From JBDHWG01 sp046328525 (GTDB taxonomy: Bacteria; Chloroflexota; Anaerolineae; Epilineales; JAHCIE01): a DNA stretch of 64,000 nucleotides. Within the stretch, counting starts at the first letter, position 1. Each line of letters begins with the position of its first letter. A program made the position numbers and the translations under genes. The stretch lies in the NCBI GenBank assembly GCA_046328525.1, contig JAXLWK010000003.1, positions 372,001 through 436,000 of the forward strand, written 5' to 3'. Under the pieces are notes generated by a model. The model ran no database searches and was not told where the DNA came from. It worked only from the letters and a program-made list of their open reading frames with translations. Shown here piece after piece: positions 15,608 to 23,286 of the stretch.

Positions 15608-16693
15608 GTGGACAGCGACGACGTGTGGGACGACGAGAGCGGCGGGGAGGGGGCGCGAGACGCCGCGTCCCGACCGTCGCCCACCCTCGACGAGGAGCTG
15701 GCGTGGGTGGCGCAGGGCTACCGTCTCGTCGCCGGCCTGGATGAGGTGGGGCGTGGGGCCTGGGCCGGCCCGGTCGTCGCTGCGGCGGTCATTCTCCCGC
15801 TGGATGCGCCCGATCTGCTGGAGCGTCTCGCCGGCGTGCGCGATAGCAAGCTGATGACGCCGGCGGCGCGGGAAGACGCGCTGCCGCGCATCCTGGCGGC
15901 GGCGCTGGCGGTGGGCATCGGCAGCGCACCACCCGAGGAAATAGACCGAAGCGGCATCCTGCCGGCCACGCGCCAGGCGATGGCGCGCGCCATCGAGGCG
16001 CTGCCTGTGCCGCCTGAGGCGCTCATCCTCGATCACGTGACCCTCCCGCTCCCCATCCCGCAGCGCGCTTTTCCCCGCGCTGACCAGACCAGCCTGAGCG
16101 TCGCCGCCGCCTCGGTTGTGGCGAAAGTGAGCCGCGACCGGGGCATGGCCGACCTCGACGCGCTCTACACCGGTTACGAATTTGCTCGACATAAGGGATA
16201 TGGAACGGCGAGCCACGCGGCGGCGCTAGAGCGCCTGGGGCCTAGCCCGGTGCACCGCGCATCCTTCGCGCCGGTCCAGGCGGTTCAGCTCTCCCTCGGG
16301 CTGACGACGGCGCAGCCCCAGCGCGACCCTCGGCGCGGCCTGGGACGGACGGGCGAGGACCTGGCGGCGCGCGCCCTGGCCGAACGCGGGTATGTGATGG
16401 TCGAGCGGAACTGGCGCTGCACCGTGGGTGAGCTGGACATCGTGGCGCGGCACGGGGAGTGTCTCGTGTTCGTGGAGGTGCGAACGCGGCGGGGAGCGTG
16501 GCGTGGCGCGGCGGAGGACTCGGTCGGGCCGTCAAAACGGCGCAAGCTCGTCGCTCTCGCCGACGCCTACCTGCAGGCGCACGCCGTGGCGCCGGGCGCC
16601 GACTGGCGCATTGATGTCGTCACGGTCGAGATGGACGCGGCGGGCCATGTGCGGACCGTGGAGGTGTTCGAGGACGCGGTGGGCTGGCGCTGA
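15608..16693 (+). CDS. rnhB: RNase HII-YraN (UPF0102) fusion protein
   Basis: 361 residues from GTG 15608, nine bases after GGAGG; an ATG at 15584 has no ribosome site and lies in repeat debris. Residues about 38-225 are RNase HII, which removes ribonucleotides and RNA primers from DNA. The signature GLDEVGRGAWAGPVV contains the catalytic D45 and E46, with later acidic residues in ILDHVTL and RGMADLDALY. Residues about 240-361 are a complete YraN/UPF0102 domain (GRTGEDLAARALAERGY, GELDIVA, LVFVEVRTRR), a predicted endonuclease-like fold. The two genes are normally separate neighbours. No frameshift or linker suggests an assembly artefact. Confidence 0.9.
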   Translation: MDSDDVWDDESGGEGARDAASRPSPTLDEELAWVAQGYRLVAGLDEVGRGAWAGPVVAAAVILPLDAPDLLERLAGVRDSKLMTPAAREDALPRILAAALAVGIGSAPPEEIDRSGILPATRQAMARAIEALPVPPEALILDHVTLPLPIPQRAFPRADQTSLSVAAASVVAKVSRDRGMADLDALYTGYEFARHKGYGTASHAAALERLGPSPVHRASFAPVQAVQLSLGLTTAQPQRDPRRGLGRTGEDLAARALAERGYVMVERNWRCTVGELDIVARHGECLVFVEVRTRRGAWRGAAEDSVGPSKRRKLVALADAYLQAHAVAPGADWRIDVVTVEMDAAGHVRTVEVFEDAVGWR

Positions 16694-16694
16694 T

Positions 16695-16723
16695 TTGACA
16701 CGCGCGCGCAGGCCCTGTATCAT
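16695..16723 (+). promoter_or_regulatory. Promoter of the SAM-riboswitch transcript
   Basis: A perfect TTGACA (16695-16700), a 17-bp spacer and TATCAT (16718-16723). Transcription would start near 16730, just before the riboswitch. Confidence 0.75.
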
Positions 16724-16743
16724 TAACGGAACAACTGTATCTA

Positions 16744-16855
16744 CTCTTATCGAGAGAGGCGGAGGGACCGGCCCTGTGAAGCCTCGGCAGCGGGCTAGCG
16801 CCAGGATGGCGCTAGTGCTGTGCCAAATCCGGCAGGACGTACTGGAAGATAAGAG
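16744..16855 (+). ncRNA. SAM-I (S-box) riboswitch
   Basis: The closing P1 stem is CTCTTATC (16744-16751) with GATAAGAG (16848-16855). Inside are the S-box conserved blocks: GAGAGGCGGAGGGACCGGCC, GAAGCCTCGGCAGC, the variable P3 hairpin around GCTAGCGCCAGGATGGCGCTAG, and GTGCTGTGCCAAATCCGGCAG. This is the standard SAM-I aptamer. It binds S-adenosylmethionine and, together with the terminator at 16882-16912, should switch off the thrC-like gene when SAM is plentiful. Confidence 0.93.
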
Positions 16856-16881
16856 CGAAGCCCGAGCACTCGCTGATTGTG

Positions 16882-16912
16882 GCCTCCTCTCACTTCGAGG
16901 GGAGGCTTTTTT
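16882..16912 (+). terminator. Riboswitch-controlled terminator
   Basis: Ten-pair stem (16882-16891 with 16897-16906, one G-U), loop ACTTC, followed by six T. It lies 26 nt after the SAM-I aptamer and 36 nt before the start codon it controls. Confidence 0.9.
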
Positions 16913-16948
16913 GTTTGCCCCCTTCCTCATCCTAAGGAGTCATTGACG

Positions 16949-18202
16949 ATGTCCAGCCCATCCCACGTCCTTGGATTGCGCTGTCGCGAGTGTGGCGCGC
17001 GCTACCCCGACTCGCCGCAGTACGTGTGCGAGGAGTGCTTCGGTCCGTTGGAAGTCGAGTACGACTACGACATCATCAAGTCGCGTGTCAGCCGCGAGAA
17101 GATCGCCGCCGGCCCGTGGAATCTGTGGCGCTATGCCGACCTGCTGCCGGTCGCGCCGGAGAGCGCGTGCGGCATCCCGTCTGGGTTCACGCCGCTGCTG
17201 CGCGCCGACCGGCTCGGCAAAATCCTCGGGCTGAACAACCTCTACATCAAGAATGACACGGTTAACCCCACGTACTCCTTCAAGGACCGCGTCGTCAGCA
17301 TGGCCGTCAGCAAGGCTGTCGAGTTTGGCTTCGACACCATCGGCTGCCCGTCCACGGGGAACCTCGCCAACTCCGTGGCCGCCCACGCCGCCAAGGCGGG
17401 GCTGCGCGCGTTCGTGTTCGTCCCCAAGGACCTGGAGGAAGCGAAGCTGGTCGCGTCCGCCGTGTACGGGCCAACGCTGATCACAGTGGAGGGGACTTAC
17501 GACGACGCCAACCGCTTGTGCACGATGATCGCCGACGAGTATGGCTGGGCGTTTGCGAATGTCAACATGCGCCCGTACTACTCCGAGGGCGGCAAGACAC
17601 TGGGCTTCGAGGTCGCCGAGCAGCTCGGCTGGCGCGCGCCTGACCACGTGGTCGTCCCGATGGCGTCCGGCTCGGTGCTGACGAAGATCAAGAAAGGGCT
17701 GGATGAGTTCAAGAAGCTGGGCCTGATTGACGACCGCCCGACGCGCGTGTCCGGCGCCCAGGCGAGCGGCTGCGCGCCCATCGTAACGGCGTTTCGCCGC
17801 GGCGCCGCCTTCGCCGAGCCTGTCAAGCCGAACACCATCGCCAAGTCTCTCGCCATCGGCTCACCCGCCGACGCGCCGTATGCCCTGCGCATCTTCCAGG
17901 AGACGGGCGGCGTGGCGGAGTCGGTGACGGACGACGAGGTGGTTGACGGCATCCGCCTGCTGGCCGAGACCGAGGGTATCTTCGCCGAGACCGCCGGCGG
18001 TGTCACCATCAGTGTATTGAAAAAGCTGGCCGAGAGTGGTAGAATTGCGCCCGATGAGCTGACGGTGGCGTATGTCACCGGCAACGGCCTGAAGACGAGC
18101 GTTGTGCTCGAGGGCCGCCTCCCGAACAGTATTCACATCGCGCCTACGCTGCGCGCCTTCGAGGCGGCGCTCGCTGAGCGCGAGGACCGCCAGGTCGCCT
18201 AA
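16949..18202 (+). CDS. thrC: Threonine-synthase-family PLP enzyme under SAM riboswitch control
   Basis: 417 residues from ATG 16949, eight bases after AAGGAGT; the frame open from 16877 runs back through the terminator and is rejected. An N-terminal zinc ribbon (LRCRECGARY...YVCEECF) precedes a fold-type II PLP domain with the Schiff-base lysine K112 in PTYSFKDRV, the phosphate loop CPSTGNLANS and the C-terminal GNGLKTS. By family it converts O-phosphohomoserine to threonine. The SAM riboswitch suggests a link to methionine supply, and a homocysteine-forming role is possible (see findings). The TAA overlaps the next ATG (TAATG). Confidence 0.85.
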   Translation: MSSPSHVLGLRCRECGARYPDSPQYVCEECFGPLEVEYDYDIIKSRVSREKIAAGPWNLWRYADLLPVAPESACGIPSGFTPLLRADRLGKILGLNNLYIKNDTVNPTYSFKDRVVSMAVSKAVEFGFDTIGCPSTGNLANSVAAHAAKAGLRAFVFVPKDLEEAKLVASAVYGPTLITVEGTYDDANRLCTMIADEYGWAFANVNMRPYYSEGGKTLGFEVAEQLGWRAPDHVVVPMASGSVLTKIKKGLDEFKKLGLIDDRPTRVSGAQASGCAPIVTAFRRGAAFAEPVKPNTIAKSLAIGSPADAPYALRIFQETGGVAESVTDDEVVDGIRLLAETEGIFAETAGGVTISVLKKLAESGRIAPDELTVAYVTGNGLKTSVVLEGRLPNSIHIAPTLRAFEAALAEREDRQVA

Positions 18203-18621
18203 TGGACGGGCGCGGCGCGGCGCGAATCGTAAACTTCGCCGAGGGCCGAGCAGCGGCCGTCGCCGACCTCGAACACCTCTACTTCCTGGCGATGATGCTC
18301 GCGCCCGACGACCTGGAGGACCTGGAGGGGCTGCAACGGGGCGACATCGAGTGGCGTTTCCTTGCCTTGCAGACGCGGGACGGCGTAGCGATGCTGGTCG
18401 CCTTCACCTCGATGAGCGCTGTGATGGGCTTCGCCAAAGTGGGTGGGGGAGCGCCTAACCTTCCGCGTTCGACGGAGATCATCCGCACCGAGGTGGCAAT
18501 TCTGCGGGACGGCCCTTGCCCCTATAATATCTGGCTCGATCCGACGGCGGACGACCTGCGCGCCCTGGAGCGGGCGGGGGAGTACACGCTGCTGGAGGCG
18601 GGATTGGAGTCGCTATTATGA
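18202..18621 (+). CDS. Uncharacterised 139-residue protein
   Basis: I do not recognise a family. It is acidic, mixed alpha/beta, has no signal peptide or membrane helix, and contains a central hydrophobic strand (WRFLALQTRDGVAMLVAFTSM) and a CPYNIWLDP segment. It has no C-terminal Gly-Gly, so it is not a ubiquitin-like sulfur carrier. It is translationally coupled at both ends: TAATG with the thrC-like gene and ATGA with the phosphoribosyltransferase. It therefore belongs to the riboswitch operon. Confidence 0.7.
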   Translation: MDGRGAARIVNFAEGRAAAVADLEHLYFLAMMLAPDDLEDLEGLQRGDIEWRFLALQTRDGVAMLVAFTSMSAVMGFAKVGGGAPNLPRSTEIIRTEVAILRDGPCPYNIWLDPTADDLRALERAGEYTLLEAGLESLL

Positions 18622-19100
18622 CCGAGACGGCTGAGAGCATTGTGAAGCGGCTGCTGACCTGGGATGAGATTGAGCGCCTGGTGGTCGAGCTGGTCGCCAA
18701 GCTCCCCCACGACTTCGACGCGCTGCTCGTCATCACCCGGGGCGGCATGGTGCCGGGCGGGCTGGTGAGCGAGGCGCTGGACTTGCGGAATGTCCTGGTG
18801 GCGGCGGTGCAGTTCTATACCGGGATTGGGCAGACCCTCGATCACCCGATCTTCTTCCAGTTCCCGTCCGACCCTCTTCTGTACGGCAAGCGCATCCTCA
18901 TCGTTGACGATGTGTGGGACAGCGGGCGCACGGCGGTGACGGTGCGGGAGCGGGTGCGGGAGGTCGGCGGGATCGGGAGTGTGGCGGTGCTGCACTACAA
19001 GCCGCTGCGCTCGCGCTACCCGGACCAGCGCCCCGACTACTTTGTCGAAGAGACCGACGACTGGATTGTCTACCCGTGGGACCGCGCGGAATTCGTGTGA
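18618..19100 (+). CDS. Purine-type phosphoribosyltransferase
   Basis: 160 residues with the type I PRTase fold. The PRPP loop is ILIVDDVWDSGRTAVTV, and the N-terminal LLVITRGGMVPGGLVSEAL is the PPi loop. It resembles hypoxanthine/xanthine phosphoribosyltransferases of the COG2236 type, which salvage purine bases. Its place inside a SAM-controlled operon might reflect adenine or hypoxanthine recycling from SAM by-products; that link is inference. The start overlaps the upstream stop (ATGA). Confidence 0.82.
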   Translation: MTETAESIVKRLLTWDEIERLVVELVAKLPHDFDALLVITRGGMVPGGLVSEALDLRNVLVAAVQFYTGIGQTLDHPIFFQFPSDPLLYGKRILIVDDVWDSGRTAVTVRERVREVGGIGSVAVLHYKPLRSRYPDQRPDYFVEETDDWIVYPWDRAEFV

Positions 19101-19113
19101 CTTCGGATGACCC

Positions 19114-20127
19114 ATGCTTGATTTGTCTCGCTACGCGCGCCAGGTCGTCTTCCCCGGCATTGGCGAGGAGGGGCAGCGCCGCCTGCTGAACGCCCGCGTG
19201 ACCATCGTCGGCGTCGGCGCAACCGGAACCGTCCTCGCCAACAACCTGGCGCGGGCGGGCGTCGGCTCGCTGCGCCTGGTGGACCGCGACTACGTGGAGT
19301 GGCACAACCTCCAGCGGCAGACGCTCTTCGGGGAGCAAGAGGCCCACGCCGGAATGCCAAAGGCCGTTGCGGCGGCGGAGCATCTGCGCCGCGTCAACTC
19401 GCAGATTAGCATCGAGCCGGTGGTCGCCGACGTGACGGCGGAGAACGTCGAGGAGCTTGTCGCCGACGCCGACGTGGTCATGGACGGCACGGACAACTTC
19501 GAGACACGGTATCTTTTGAACGACATCTGCGTCAAGCTCGGCAAGCCCTGGGTATACACCGGCGTCGTCGCCAGCTATGGCATGACGATGACCATCGTGC
19601 CGGGCGAGACGCCGTGCCTGCGCTGTCTCTACCCGCAGCCGGCGCCGGGCGGCGGCGACACGTGTGACATCGCCGGCGTCCTGAACGGCGCGGCCGGCGT
19701 CCTGGCGTCCCTGGCGTCGGTTGAGGCGATCAAGCTCATCGTGGGCCAGGGAACGCTCAACGCCGGCGTCATCCACATGGATGTCTGGAACAACAGCTAC
19801 GATGCCTTCCAGGTCGCGCGCCGCCCGGATTGCCCAGCCTGTGGACGGCGCGAGTTTCCGTTTCTGGAGGCGAGCGCGGATAGCAGTGTCTCGCTGTGCG
19901 GGCGCGACGCGGTCCAGGTGCGGCCGGCCGGCCGGCGTCAGCTCGACCTGGCGGCGCTGGGGGCGCGTCTCGCGTCGGTGGGCCGTGTCCAGGTGACGCC
20001 GTATCTGCTGCGGCTCACAGTCAACGGCCATGAGCTGACGGTGTTCCCTGACGCCCGCGCGATTATCAAGGGCACGGACGAGCCGAGCGTCGCCCGCAGC
20101 CTGTACGCCAAGTATATCGGCATGTAA
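19114..20127 (+). CDS. ThiF/MoeB/HesA-type E1-like adenylyltransferase with extra C-terminal domain
   Basis: Activates the C-terminal carboxylate of a ubiquitin-like sulfur carrier as acyl-adenylate. 337 residues. It has a nucleotide-binding GVGATGTVLANN loop (about 34-45), VDRDYVEWHNLQRQ, the DGTDNFETRYLLND motif, two zinc pairs (C168/C171 and C240/C243) and C184 in GGGDTCDIAG, matching the sulfur-transfer Cys of ThiF. Beyond the core, residues about 255-337 form an added domain (SLCGRDAVQVRP...LTVFPDARAIIKGT). I know this tail from MoeB-like proteins near amino-acid genes but cannot name it. No carrier protein gene is visible in the window. Confidence 0.86.
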   Translation: MLDLSRYARQVVFPGIGEEGQRRLLNARVTIVGVGATGTVLANNLARAGVGSLRLVDRDYVEWHNLQRQTLFGEQEAHAGMPKAVAAAEHLRRVNSQISIEPVVADVTAENVEELVADADVVMDGTDNFETRYLLNDICVKLGKPWVYTGVVASYGMTMTIVPGETPCLRCLYPQPAPGGGDTCDIAGVLNGAAGVLASLASVEAIKLIVGQGTLNAGVIHMDVWNNSYDAFQVARRPDCPACGRREFPFLEASADSSVSLCGRDAVQVRPAGRRQLDLAALGARLASVGRVQVTPYLLRLTVNGHELTVFPDARAIIKGTDEPSVARSLYAKYIGM

Positions 20128-20198
20128 CCTTTCCGCCGGGGCGCGCGGCTGGGACGCCTCTCAGCCGACGCCGCGGCTTGTTCACGCAAGGAGCTTGG

Positions 20199-21629
20199 AT
20201 GCGTTTCACCATGAAATTCGGCGGCACCTCCGTCGGGACCCCGCAGCGGATCCGCGACGTGGCCGGGCTGGTCGCCGCGTCAATCCAGGAAGGCAACCAG
20301 GTCGCCGTCGTCGTCTCGGCGATGAGCGGCGTGACTGATGCGCTGATTCGGGCGGCCCGCACGGCAGCGGACGGCGACTCCGCGACCTACCGCGTTATCC
20401 GCGACGATCTCCTCGTGCGCCACTGGCAGGTCGTGAACGAGGTCGCCGCGTCGTCGGAGCGCACCGCGCTGCACGAGGAGGTCCGCGCGGCGCTGGACAA
20501 TCTCGAAAACCTGTGCCGCGCGATCAACGTTCTCGGCGAGGTCACGCCCCGCGCCATGGACCTGGTGTCGAGCATGGGGGAGCGCTTCACCGCCAGCCTG
20601 ACGGCCGCCGCACTGCGGGCGATGGGGCAGCCGGCCGAGGCCATCCTGGCGACTGAAATCATCGTCACCGACAACGTGTTCGGGAACGCGCGGCCTATGA
20701 TGGACGTGACGGCGGAGCGTGTGCGCGCGCGCCTGCTGCCGCTTCTCGAACAGGGCGTGACGCCGGTCGTGACCGGCTTCATGGCCGCGACAGCCGACGG
20801 CCACTTGACGACGCTCGGCCGCGGCGGCAGCGATTATTCCGGCGCGATCATCGGCATCTCCATAGACAGCGACGAAATCTGGATCTGGACCGACGTGGAC
20901 GGCATCCTGACCGCCGATCCGCGCATCGTGCCCGAAGCCCAGACCCTGCCCATGGTCTCTTTCGGCGAGGCCGCCGACCTGGCCTACTACGGCGCGAAGG
21001 TGCTGCATCCCAAGACCATCCAGCCGGCCGTGGATCGCGGCATCCCCATCCGCATCAAGAACACGTTCAACCCGACGCACCCCGGCACGCTCGTCGTCAA
21101 GGAGCGCGTGGCGAGCGAGCGGACGGTCAAGGCCATCACGGCCATCAAAGGCTTGAGCCAGATCATGGTCGAGGGGACGGGGATGTTGGGGGTGCCGGGC
21201 GTAGCGGCGCGGGTATTCGGAGCCGTTGCCAGCGCGGGCGTCAACATTCTGATGATCAGCCAGTCGTCGTCGGAGCAGAGCATCTGCTTCACCGTCGTGG
21301 CCGACAGCAGCAAGAAGGTAATTCCGGCGCTAGAGGATGCGTTCGAGCTGGAGCTGGCGCGGCGGAACATTGACCGCATCTGGGCGATGGACGACGTCGG
21401 TATCGTGTCCGTGGTCGGCTCCGGCATGAAGGGCGTGCCGGGCATTGCGGCGAAGGTGTTCGGCGCCCTCGGCAAGGCCAACATCAACGTGATCTCCATT
21501 GCCCAGGGGTCCTCGGAGCATACCATGTCCATGGTGCTGGACGAGGGCAACCTGCACGCCGCGATCTCCGCCATCCACGCCGAGTTTGGCCTGGGCGTGC
21601 CGGTCGGCGAGGCGGTTGTCACATCCTGA
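20199..21629 (+). CDS. lysC: Aspartate kinase
   Basis: First step of the aspartate pathway (Asp + ATP to aspartyl phosphate). 476 residues from ATG 20199, five bases after AAGGAG. KFGGTSVG opens the kinase domain, and TLGRGGSDYSGAIIG is the nucleotide site. Two ACT domains follow: MVEGTGMLGVPGVAARVFG and VVGSGMKGVPGIAAKVFG are typical repeats for feedback control by Lys or Thr. The N-terminal length resembles ThrA/MetL-type monofunctional kinases with an all-helical insert. It stands alone, with the homoserine dehydrogenase gene following after a DinB gene. Confidence 0.94.
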   Translation: MRFTMKFGGTSVGTPQRIRDVAGLVAASIQEGNQVAVVVSAMSGVTDALIRAARTAADGDSATYRVIRDDLLVRHWQVVNEVAASSERTALHEEVRAALDNLENLCRAINVLGEVTPRAMDLVSSMGERFTASLTAAALRAMGQPAEAILATEIIVTDNVFGNARPMMDVTAERVRARLLPLLEQGVTPVVTGFMAATADGHLTTLGRGGSDYSGAIIGISIDSDEIWIWTDVDGILTADPRIVPEAQTLPMVSFGEAADLAYYGAKVLHPKTIQPAVDRGIPIRIKNTFNPTHPGTLVVKERVASERTVKAITAIKGLSQIMVEGTGMLGVPGVAARVFGAVASAGVNILMISQSSSEQSICFTVVADSSKKVIPALEDAFELELARRNIDRIWAMDDVGIVSVVGSGMKGVPGIAAKVFGALGKANINVISIAQGSSEHTMSMVLDEGNLHAAISAIHAEFGLGVPVGEAVVTS

Positions 21630-21643
21630 TGGTCTGATAATAA

Positions 21644-22144
21644 ATGCCTGCTCCTTTGATCGTCTCCGTCGCCGCGTTCAGCGACTACTGGCAGCAGATT
21701 CACCGCCGCACCCGCGAGGTGGCCGCCGCGTTGCCGCCCGATCGTCTCGACTGGCGGCCTGCGCCGAACGAGTTCAGCGCGGCCGACCTTGTGCGCCACA
21801 TCGCCTCGGCGCGGCGCATGAACATCCTCAGCGCCACACTCGGCGAAGGCGTCTACCCGGGGCACGACGAGCGCTTCGGGGTGACGCTGCGCGACCTGCT
21901 GCACTACCTCGACGCGAGCCACGCCGAGGTCTCGAACCGCCTGGCCGGGCTGCCGGATGAGGAACTGACAGAGGCGCGGCAGGGCGCGAGCGGGCGCGCC
22001 TATCCCGCCTGGGACATCTTGCTGGGGATGGTGGAGCACGAGATCCACCACCGCAGTCAGCTCGCCATGTACCTCACCCTCATGGGCATAACCCCGCCGC
22101 CGCTCTACGGCCTGTACGTAGAGGACTTGCCGCAAGGGGCCTGA
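21644..22144 (+). CDS. DinB/YfiT-like four-helix metal-binding protein
   Basis: 166 residues, mostly helical. The DinB-family metal-ligand pattern is visible: His in DLVRHIASARR and the pair in MVEHEIHHRSQLAMYLTLMG. These proteins often act as thiol-dependent S-transferases or are of unknown role. It sits between aspartate kinase and homoserine dehydrogenase with short gaps, so it is probably cotranscribed. Its relation to that pathway is unclear. A second, unrelated-looking DinB protein is at 30980. Confidence 0.78.
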   Translation: MPAPLIVSVAAFSDYWQQIHRRTREVAAALPPDRLDWRPAPNEFSAADLVRHIASARRMNILSATLGEGVYPGHDERFGVTLRDLLHYLDASHAEVSNRLAGLPDEELTEARQGASGRAYPAWDILLGMVEHEIHHRSQLAMYLTLMGITPPPLYGLYVEDLPQGA

Positions 22145-22173
22145 CACCAGGCGCCTCACCCTCGGAGAATTTC

Positions 22174-23244
22174 ATGCCTGACTGGGTTCCGGTTATCATT
22201 CTGGGCGCTGGCAACGTGGGCCGCGCGCTCATCCACGAGATCATCCAATGCCGGCCGCTTCACGCGGAGCGGCTGCGCGTGCGCCTGGAGATCATGACCA
22301 TCGCCGACAGGGACGGCGCCGTCTTCGAGCCGGCCGGGTTGACCGACGCGCAGCTCGACGATGTCCTGGCGTGGAAGGCGTCCGGCCGCCCGCTCCGGGA
22401 GCACGAGTTGGGCGCGTACCAGGATGACCTGGTGGCGCTCGTGGATGTGGCGGGCGAGGACGGCGCGGTCGTCGTGGATCTCACGGCGACGGCCGACACC
22501 ATACCCGCCCTGGAAAGCACGCTGGACCGGGGCTACGGGGCCGTCACGGCGAACAAGCTGCCGCTGGCCGCGGACCTGGCGACCTATCGCCGTCTGGTGG
22601 ATCACCGTCGTTTCCGTTGGGAGGCGACCGTTGGCGCGGGGCTGCCGGTCATCGTCACCCTGGCCGGCCTCGTCAACACCGGCGATGACGTCCAGCGCAT
22701 CGAGGGCGCGCTCAGCGGGACGCTCGGCTACCTGTCGAGCCAGCTCGAAGCCGGCCAGCCCTTCTCCGAGATCGTGCGCGAGGCCAAACGGCTGGGGTAC
22801 ACCGAGCCGGACCCGCGCCAGGACCTCGGCGGGTTGGACGCGGCGCGCAAGGCGCTTATCCTGGCGCGCATGATCGGCTACCCGCTGGAGCTGACAGATG
22901 TGTCCGTCGAAAGCCTGTATCCGGCCGAGATGGACGCCCTCAGCCTCGACGAGTTCATGGCCGCGCTACCGTCGCTGGACGAGCCGTATGCGCGGCGCGT
23001 CGCCGAGGCGAAGGCGGCGGGGCGCACCCTGCGCTACGTCGCCCAGGTGGCCGACGACGCGGCGAGTGTCGGCTTGCAAGCGCTCGACCCGGATAGCCGT
23101 CTCGCCCGGGTGCGCAGCTCCGACAGCATCGTCATCTTTCACACGCAACGCTACAGCGAGAACCCGCTGGTCGTCAGCGGCCGCGGCGCAGGCGCTTTCA
23201 ACACGGCGGCGGGTGTGCTGGGCGACATTCTGAGCCTGGTTTAG
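22174..23244 (+). CDS. hom: Homoserine dehydrogenase
   Basis: Reduces aspartate semialdehyde to homoserine. 356 residues. The N-terminal Rossmann fold begins VIILGAGNVGRALIHE. The catalytic domain has ANKLPLA, EATVGAGLPVI and EGALSGTLGYLSSQLEAGQPFSEIVREAKRLGYTEPDPRQDL, the family signature with the catalytic Lys/Asp. There is no C-terminal ACT domain, so it is the short form without threonine feedback, similar to the homoserine dehydrogenase half of ThrA/MetL. Confidence 0.94.
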   Translation: MPDWVPVIILGAGNVGRALIHEIIQCRPLHAERLRVRLEIMTIADRDGAVFEPAGLTDAQLDDVLAWKASGRPLREHELGAYQDDLVALVDVAGEDGAVVVDLTATADTIPALESTLDRGYGAVTANKLPLAADLATYRRLVDHRRFRWEATVGAGLPVIVTLAGLVNTGDDVQRIEGALSGTLGYLSSQLEAGQPFSEIVREAKRLGYTEPDPRQDLGGLDAARKALILARMIGYPLELTDVSVESLYPAEMDALSLDEFMAALPSLDEPYARRVAEAKAAGRTLRYVAQVADDAASVGLQALDPDSRLARVRSSDSIVIFHTQRYSENPLVVSGRGAGAFNTAAGVLGDILSLV

Positions 23245-23286
23245 CGAACACTGCCCTTGCTGGGCAGGCATCGGGAGGGTCTGTCT

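Noticed and set aside
15256..15744. ORF across the repeat region between rplS and rnhB
   Set aside because: It is made of dispersed repeat sequence and has no protein-like composition.
16877..16948. Upstream extension of the thrC-like gene
   Set aside because: It reads through the riboswitch terminator; the ATG at 16949 has AAGGAGT at the right distance.
18202..18621. Sulfur-carrier (MoaD/ThiS-like) identity for the unknown gene
   Set aside because: It is too long, is not ubiquitin-like and ends LLEAGLESLL, not Gly-Gly.
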